This document shows positions 57,791 to 64,000 of a stretch of DNA of 64,000 nucleotides, piece by piece (the first letter of the stretch is position 1; each line of letters begins with the position of its first letter). The stretch covers positions 4,990,001 through 5,054,000 of the forward strand of contig JAYKKM010000351.1 of the NCBI GenBank assembly GCA_035772405.1, written 5' to 3'. Under the pieces are notes generated by a model, which saw nothing but the letters and a program-made list of their open reading frames with translations, ran no database searches and was not told the DNA's origin. This DNA comes from Chrysogorgia sp. JL179-B06 (lineage: Eukaryota; Cnidaria; Anthozoa; Scleralcyonacea; Chrysogorgiidae). A program made the position numbers and the translations under genes.

Positions 57791-59096
57791 TTTGCAGACT
57801 TGCAGAGGTGGGTTTGTGACAGCGAGCTGCGACGCTAGGGATGGGTATTGGTCCGCAGGTTTTCCTTTCCTGGTCCCTTGGGAAGGATGTCCCACCCAGT
57901 AATTCCTTAAAAGAGGCCCTGTGAAGTTGATAGAGTAGTGTTGTTTAGTCTTTGGGTTGTATAGTAATAATTTGCACTTACCAATTGGCTTTGTTCCACA
58001 TAAGTAGGGTTTTTGACGAAGGTCTGATAACAGCTTTTTCCAACATCATTTTGGTTGATGAGATTTACTGAAGCACAAGTATCGAGCTGAAATTTGACTG
58101 GCTTGTGCAGTTGACTTTCATCACTGCGTATATCATAGACACATTCACAGTGTTCACACTTACTTGCAGGGTTCCATCGTTTGTGGAGATGTGGTCTATC
58201 TCGTCAAATTCGGGTGGACTTTCACCATACTCGGGTTCCCCTCCTGCAGCTATAGCATGAATTATTTTACTAGAGGACCTGCACTTTTATAGCAAATTGA
58301 TTTTTTTCCTTTACACTTTGTGCAACTCTTTCCCAAGCTGGGCATATTTCGTTCTTCATAACGTGTTGTCTTCCACATGAGTAGTTGCACTCCCGCGTGT
58401 ATTTCCAGGTATATTGGGCATGTCACCATCATCACACTTGCTCTCATTTTTAGTTGGTCGTCTAGTAAACACTCTGTTGATTACATTTTCTTTACTCTCA
58501 GAGATGTTTTGTAATTGTTTTTTTCTCTTGATTACCCATACATTTTTTTAATGTCAGTTTGTCAGCAGTAAGGAGTTTCTTTCTAGTGGCGGTGTTTGTT
58601 ACACCGGTGACAAGTCTATCGCGTATTAGGCTATTTTCTAGTTCCCTAAATTTGCATGTTTTGGACAAGGAGCTTAAAGCGGCAACCTAATGATCTATTT
58701 TCTCACCTGCATGTTCTTGACCGCGGGTGAAGAAAGTGTAGCGTTCAGAAGTTTCTTTGCTTCGCCCAGACAATATTTTCTTAGCACGGCGATAATTTTA
58801 TCCGCGTCTTCCCTGTCTCCTGCATTTTCAAACGCTAATTCTTCGAGGATTTCCTGAGCGTCTTCGCCAAGACAGGCGTTGTGTGTGGCATGGCGGCTCG
58901 AATCTCTGGATGTTGTTCTTTTACACGAGACCCTATACTAGTCATAGCTCTTCCAAGCTCGTTCAAATCACTTCCAGTTGCTGGACACCTTATCGGTTGT
59001 TCTTAACTTTTCGGAAATTGGCACGTTCTGCAATACTTTAGTGTTAAATTCGAGATTCCTTCTTCTAGTGGGTTTTCCTCAGGGGCTTCCGCCATA
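57791..59096 (-). pseudogene. Ty3/gypsy gag and protease remnant
   Basis: Minus strand from ATG 59096: MAEAPEENPLEEGISNLTLK, then decayed gag in shifting frames. A Cys-rich nucleocapsid region lies at ~58390-58270 (CGRQHVMKNE, CTKCKGK; the open frame 58447-58262 covers part). After GGEPEYGESPPEFDEI comes a protease-like FQLDTCASVNLIN (~58085), where Cys replaces the Gly of DTGA. At least ten stops. Position next to the 59.2-kb LTR fits the 5' end of the dispersed gypsy element. Confidence 0.72.
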
Positions 59097-59210
59097 TTTT
59101 ACCGCTGAAGTTTCAGCTTGTATTAATCCAGTGATGAATTAGTCATGGCTCTGGAGAAATTACCAGTACTATATAGTGGGGTTATCACTTCTCATCCCGT
59201 TAAGAATACA
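59097..59210 (-). other. gypsy 5' leader
   Basis: Between the LTR and the gag start on the minus strand. No TGG-starting primer site is obvious next to the LTR; ACGGGATGAGAAGTGATAAC follows it. Confidence 0.5.
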
Positions 59211-59328
59211 TTTATTACTTTCAAAATAGGATATAGTTATCAAGCATGATCAATCTAGGTCACATGACCGTGGGAACCTTAACACAACAAGTCTAGTGAG
59301 AGTTGCTAGTTTGATCATTATCGTAACA
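59211..59328 (-). repeat. 5' LTR of the dispersed gypsy element
   Basis: Minus-strand start TGTTACGATAATGATC at 59328. High identity with 38821-38977 apart from the ~32-bp indel. Followed outside by GTTAG. Confidence 0.8.
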
Positions 59329-59390
59329 GTTAGTACACTGAGGTACATAAGTACTTGAATTACATTAGTATATTAATACTTTATTAATCC

Positions 59391-60056
59391 CCTCGCCCGG
59401 CGCGAAGCGCCGGCCGAAGGCCTGAGGGCGAGGGTGCTAATATCGACCGGCGTTTAGTTCCTGATCTCGGATCGAGTTTATTTATTTATATATATGCATC
59501 GACGGCCGTCCGCGCGACATCGGAAAATTTGGTCCTGGTAACTAGATACTCAGATTTGAATTAATATTTAAATTGGACCGTCATATGATTCAAAGGGTTT
59601 TTCCAAAAGAGACATAGTTTTTTGTGGAAATAGAAATCCGAGTCTGAGTATGTATTTTGACTCGCTAATTCCAAATCTATTTTCAGAATTGAAAACGGTT
59701 ATATATTGATCGAGATATTCAAAATAATATACGACGAAGTGACCGGCTTATCATAGCCGACCAAGCCGACTAATTTCTAAGTACATAAACCATTTTTACG
59801 AAGGGTACTCACGTTCTCGTAATATAGTAAACACGTATGTTATGTATATTGACTCGCTAATTCCAAATCTGTTTTCAGAGTTTAAATCGGTAAAATATTA
59901 GCCGAGATAACGTTCAAACATCTCTTCGACGAAACGGGTTTTTGGAAATTGTGAATTTTTGCAAAACAGAAATACACGGCCATGGCGTGCGAGGTTTGGA
60001 CACCATGGATGGGGGGGGGGGGGGGGGGGGGGGGGTAGAAAAGGCGGGCGAGGGGA
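59391..60056. mobile_element. GC-rich hairpin MITE family, copy B
   Basis: Left end TCCCCTCGCCCGGCGCGAAG with the GGCGCGAAGCGCC hairpin; right end GGCGGGCGAGGGGA. TTA precedes the left end region and follows the right end. The interior carries the same GACTCGCTAATTCCAAATCT subrepeats (two) and a G25 run. About 665 bp, one subrepeat shorter than copy A. Confidence 0.75.
60011..60035. repeat. G25 homopolymer in MITE copy B
   Basis: Uninterrupted G run after CACCATGGAT, at the same element position as 52192-52213. Confidence 0.9.
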
Positions 60057-61611
60057 TTATTGCGGATTCGTATTTCTAGTTTATGAAATAACACTATACG
60101 AAAGCGAAAAAGCTGTTGTTGTTTATCAGTATTAAATTTATGATGTCTGCATTAATCCTAACCGTATACTGCCACTGATTTAATAGCAATTATTTAATAG
60201 CAATTATTGTTCAGAAAATGAACCCGGATGTAGCTCTAGGCGGCTATCTTGATGAAACCACGTTATATAGTTTTATTATAGGCGACAAAGACTACCTGTC
60301 TCTGATCTTTTATATAAGATGTTAAAATGAATCAGTTGTCCAACGTTTTCCCGTAATATAGAACACGTCAAACAATCATGAATCCGTATTTTCTATGGTT
60401 ATACTAAAAACATCGTCACAAAGACACGGACTGTTCATCTAACGCCGACCCGGAATTAGCGCGTGACGGTCATATTCGAGTCACCACGCTATATTACTAC
60501 GTGTCCCTTCAAGATGGTCGCCGCAAAATACCCGGCTTCATTTTTTCGCAGCATCCAAACAATATAGTTACTCGATCCAGTCTTTATTTAGAGATCAGTG
60601 GGTAATCCTAATAACACTGAGAAATCCCTTAGAAATTAATACTTAAACTTACAGATTAATATAAGACAGTGGGATCAGGTTAGCTTGAGAAAGTTTACAC
60701 CTACCAATTTATACTCGCGACCGAGTCTCCTGTTTGAATCAATTATTATCCTTAAATTACGCATCTTTAAGCAGTAAAAATAAATCAAAAGACGCTAACA
60801 CTAATCTTAACCCTAATCCAAACAACCTTTCGATTCCTGTCCGGGACTCAGAATAAATTTCTCATGAGGATATTAGCTTGACGATCGTCCATGTATTGTC
60901 TGTCTACTCCAAATTCTCTCTCATTCACTACAGCAGTGTATATATTAACTCAACATCAATTCCTATAGTTTTGTCGTACGTCATTCTCGGAGTTCCATTA
61001 CACTTATAGATATATGTAAGCCATATAACGCTTGTAGATTTATCAACATGCATAATCTTCTCTCAAATTCTCTTAATTGTCAAAATAGGCTATAACGTTC
61101 CATTAGTTTGGTTTATCCGACCACTGTCCAGTCTTTAAACACACGATAGTCCAATTCGCGATAAAGAGCCTGGATGATAAAAGGTGGAATTTTCGCAACG
61201 CGAACTGGCAGGAGTTCATCGATTTCACCGACTCGCTCACGGCGATCCGTCCTCCAGCCTTCACTGATATGTTCTCCACCGCAAGAATGAATTGATTCAT
61301 GTCATTATTTCCATGTTCGCTGTGCATTGGTGGTTTTCTTTAGTAGAAGAGGTTCAAAAAGGGTATTTATTTAATAGTTATTACCATACAGCAGTAAAAT
61401 ATGAAAGAAAATCCAAACATTAGCATCTTGTAAATTAATATTAGTTAAAAAACGTGAAAAGCAAGCTAAATTACTGAAGAAAAATATATACTATTTTTTG
61501 TTTTATGAAATTAATTGTTTTGTGCCTATTAACCTTTAATGTACATGTATATGAGGGAATAAATTATGGTTTGGCTGACAAACATTTGTCCATGGCGTTT
61601 CTCTTATGATA
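60057..61611. other. non-coding stretch
   Basis: Holds one solo unit of the AAGATGG-type repeat at 60505-60565 (TTCAAGATGGTCGCCGC then TTCATTTTTTCGCAGCATCC) and irregular CTAACCCTAATCC words at 60800-60825. An open frame on the minus strand at 61103-61327 (MHSEHGNNDMNQFILAVENI...) has no family I recognise and could be an isolated exon; not called as a gene. Confidence 0.45.
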
Positions 61612-61797
61612 AACCTTCTAAACCATGGCAGCATTGCTGGTCAATATTAAAACTTTAATCTAAGTTAATTTCTTAGCCATACTGATCAACAAGGACAACA
61701 ACTATAGTTGTTATCCTGGTTGATCAGTATGGCTAATAAATATATTGAAGTTTTAATATTGACCAGCAATGCTGCAATAGTTTAGAAGGTTTATAAA
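61612..61797. mobile_element. foldback element with ~75-bp arms
   Basis: AAACCTTCTAAACCATGGCAGCATTGCTGGTC (left, in part) pairs with GACCAGCAATGCTGC...TAGAAGGTTTA (right). An inner stem TTAGCCATACTGATCAAC / GTTGATCAGTATGGCTAA surrounds ACAACTATAGTTGT. Confidence 0.85.
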
Positions 61798-62202
61798 TAT
61801 ATGTTAAAAATGTTTCTTTAATCAAATCATATATATGCACAAACTATTTTATAGAAAGCCACTAAGTTGTCTTACTGTTTCACCTTCAAATTCGTGTATT
61901 ACACTATGAAGGCATAGTACGTTTCATGCATTTTAGACCTTGCAACACAACAACTCAAATATATATTTATACAAATCAAACTTTGTCATCAACATTATTT
62001 TATACATGACATGGAGTCCACTATAAACCAAAAATATAAGTGCTAGGCTGCATTTTACGTCATGCCGCTCTTTAAATAAATCCACTCGACTGCAAATATT
62101 CAACAATCGTGGTATTATCTCAGATTTTTATCTTACCAAGCAGTTCCTTATCAATCATCGCCGTTTGTTAGGGTTCTTAGATTTAGTGCTGTCGGCCGGT
62201 GT
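61798..62202. other. non-coding spacer
   Basis: AT-rich; nothing recognised. Confidence 0.4.
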
Positions 62203-62204
62203 AA

Positions 62205-62320
62205 CAGGACCAGATGCCCCCCTCTAGATTTCCCCCCTCCCCGGGCATCTGGTACTAGGACCAGATGCCTCCCCGGGCATCTGGTACTAGGACCAGATGC
62301 CCCCCTTTAGGACCAGATAT
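62205..62320. repeat. tandem/inverted GGACCAGATGCCC repeat
   Basis: AGGACCAGATGCC occurs four times with GGGCATCTGGTACTA between copies. Each unit is therefore a small inverted repeat with a C-rich or CCCCGGG centre. Confidence 0.8.
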
Positions 62321-62339
62321 GCATTGAAACAACCTCGTA

Positions 62340-62505
62340 CGGACTGATATAAGCGAGAATAAGCCAGGTTACAAAATAATCCAATCTCCTTGGAGTCGGG
62401 TGACCAGCCTTTAGCAGGGTCTTCTCTTCCCTCGCTCCACTCCCCTCCTATCCCGGGAGCTCCCTCCCCGGGCACTGAGAAGACCCTGGGTACGAGGTTG
62501 GCATT
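62340..62505. mobile_element. MITE with GCAGGGTCTTCTC / GAGAAGACCCTGGGTACGAGG ends
   Basis: GCAGGGTCTTCTC near 62416 is inverted as GAGAAGACCCTG near 62478, with CCCGGGAG and CCCCGGGC in the loop. CTCGTACGG (62334) and CCTGGGTACGAGGTTG (62485) may be outer ends. Sequences ending ACCCTGGG(A/T)ACGAGG are, from memory, common repeats in anthozoan genomes. Confidence 0.55.
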
Positions 62506-64000
62506 GAAAGTGTCGCGGCATTCCACGGTGAATAATTTATATTAGCATTCGCTTAATTAAAAATAGGTACGCAATGCGTACATGCGTCCTTTGGAATGGG
62601 GCGTTATTACCATCGTGGCACAGATGTACAATTGGAAGCAATTAATATTGGTATTCACATTCGTTGGAAGTGATTGCTATAATGATTTCAGATGAAGGAA
62701 AATCATTACTTTAATACTTTACACAGGACTTGATGGACTGGTGCAGATATATTAACCATTAAGAACTGAACAAACATATTTCTTGTGGTAAAACTATATA
62801 CCCATTACTGATATAGCCCATTTTTTATCTGATGCATTGACTGCATCATATATGAGCACGGTGCTACACTACCGATGGGCATTGTAGTTTTTTTAGCACT
62901 TGGTCTTGGGTTATTAGACTACTTGCATTTTGGGTAAGAAATACAGGAACATGTTTTGTTGAACAATGTCAACCATAAACTTTAATATTATTTTGCTGTA
63001 CGGTAGAGTGCAGTTATTATACCTATTAAACAGTTCTAATTAATTAGTGCTTAATAACACAAAATAAACAATCAAGAAAAGAAAGGATTTTGCACTGGAT
63101 AGTGACATTTAGTATTTACTGTTGCACAGGTATATTAGTGTCTACACTGTATGAATGAATCAGGATTCCAATGCAGTCTATGGATTGCCTAAATAGACTA
63201 GATAATTATTCATACCCCAGTTTTCACTACCACCAAAAACATCAACAATATCAACTCAAAATTATGTGTCCATGCTAGAAAACAATGACAACTTCATGCA
63301 TGTATATGTTGTGGGGCAAATTTATTTGAATTGGGGCAATATTTTTGATCTGGTACAATTTTTTAAACCAGTTTTATTTTCAAAACCAGTTTTTTTAAAC
63401 CAGTTCAATTATAAAATATAGCAATTACAATTTGTCCAGAATGACTGTGTTAAAATCTTTTAAATGTACAGTATATTATCAACAGAGCTTTTACAAAATT
63501 ACCTTAATAGATTATCGCATTTAGAAAAGTATTAATGTAAAAGATTTTCCATGAGAATCAAAATTCTTAAATTTTTCCTCAAAACATGATTGGATATTGC
63601 TACCGAAAATCGACTAAACGAAGTTAATAAGGTTTTCATTATATGGCTCTATTAAATTTCTCATATTTTCTCAATTTTCATCATAATTTTTTCGTAATTT
63701 TTTCACACAAGGGATGCCACCTTATTTGTTATTCAGAGTTGGCACGCACAAAATACAAAATGCTACGCACATGTTACGAACGGGAGTGATAAGGAAATTG
63801 AGTTGAACCCTTTCAGCCCTGTTTTCTCTCGCTCATCCTATCTGGTTCTAGTAACCTAATGTTCATACAAAACAAATCATTTGCATACGCCATGGACATT
63901 ATATGAAGAACTGAAGAGAAATTATATCGATATAGACACCTCATTTTTTCATAATTGTCAAAACCCACATGACGTCGAGCATTGTATGACCGTCTTGACA
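62506..64000. other. non-coding AT-rich end of window
   Basis: No gene, RNA or element recognised. A short AAACCAG(T/TT)T repeat occurs at 63364-63405. Confidence 0.45.

Larger units (their letters stand above)
38821..59328 (-). mobile_element. Ty3/gypsy retrotransposon dispersed over 20.5 kb by nested insertions
   Basis: Related LTRs lie at 38821-38977 and 59211-59328, sharing TTTCAAAATAGGATATAG, GGTCACATGACCGTGGGAAC and AGAGTTGCTAGTTTGATC. GTTAG flanks the outside of both (38816-38820 and 59329-59333). Between them, all on the minus strand and in the correct order, lie gag/protease (57.8-59.1 kb), RT/RNase H (46.7-47.6 kb) and integrase (39.0-40.24 kb). Everything else in the span is later insertion or is missing. 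Calling these one element is inference, strongly supported by strand, order and the flanking duplication. Confidence 0.8.

Noticed and set aside
61103..61327. 74-codon minus-strand frame as a possible host exon
   Set aside because: Amino-acid composition is protein-like, but there is no recognisable family, neighbour exon or convincing splice signals. Left unassigned.

Overview
The window looks like gene-poor, repeat-dense DNA from a marine invertebrate animal, most likely a cnidarian and less likely a sponge. The grounds are AT-rich DNA, real spliceosomal introns in one degenerate gene, BEL/Pao, Ty3/gypsy, LINE and Penelope-like (PLE) retroelements, PIF/Harbinger and other DNA transposons, and an accretion of foldback MITEs. 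No single-copy host gene could be recognised. Nearly all recognisable coding sequence belongs to mobile elements or repeat-like families, so the value of the window lies in its nesting.

Layout. 1-3.3 kb: (TA)n arrays that abut Penelope-like element ends, a nearly complete PLE reverse transcriptase/GIY-YIG ORF (minus) and a well-formed hammerhead ribozyme (minus, 3024-3080). 4.39-7.41 kb: a DNA transposon with ~110-bp inverted termini and one long transposase-like ORF broken only by one in-frame TGA. 7.43-8.27 kb: remains of a Crypton/DUF3504-like gene. 9.1-13.3 kb: MITEs (including an inverted TTAA-flanked pair, one carrying a later foldback insertion), a palindrome, a TTA-flanked MITE and an 18-bp minisatellite. 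13.44-24.49 kb: a PIF/Harbinger transposon (TTA duplication, long termini) with convergent Myb-like and DDE transposase genes. The transposase gene is split by a 6.55-kb BEL/Pao element with 5-bp target duplication and nearly identical LTRs. 24.5-28 kb: foldback and tandem repeats and a tRNA-like SINE head. 28.0-34.6 kb: a second, decayed PLE split by a second BEL/Pao element whose two LTRs look identical and whose gag-pol has one visible frameshift. 34.6-38.8 kb: foldbacks and tandem repeats. 38.82-59.33 kb: one Ty3/gypsy element scattered over 20.5 kb. Its LTRs, a GTTAG duplication and the gag-protease, RT-RNase H and integrase pieces lie in the right order on the minus strand, separated by nested insertions. 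These insertions include a multi-exon pseudogene of an uncharacterised animal family, LINE fragments, a G35/C64 block, inverted copies of a cysteine-protease-like gene and a GC-rich hairpin MITE family. 59.3-64 kb: another hairpin MITE copy, foldbacks and unassigned AT-rich sequence.

Relative ages can be read from the nesting. The two BEL/Pao insertions are the youngest large events. The Harbinger and PLE hosts they interrupt are older, and the gypsy element is older still. All family names were assigned by eye from motifs; no database search was possible. LTR and TIR limits are usually good to a few bases where a target-site duplication is given, otherwise to tens of bases.
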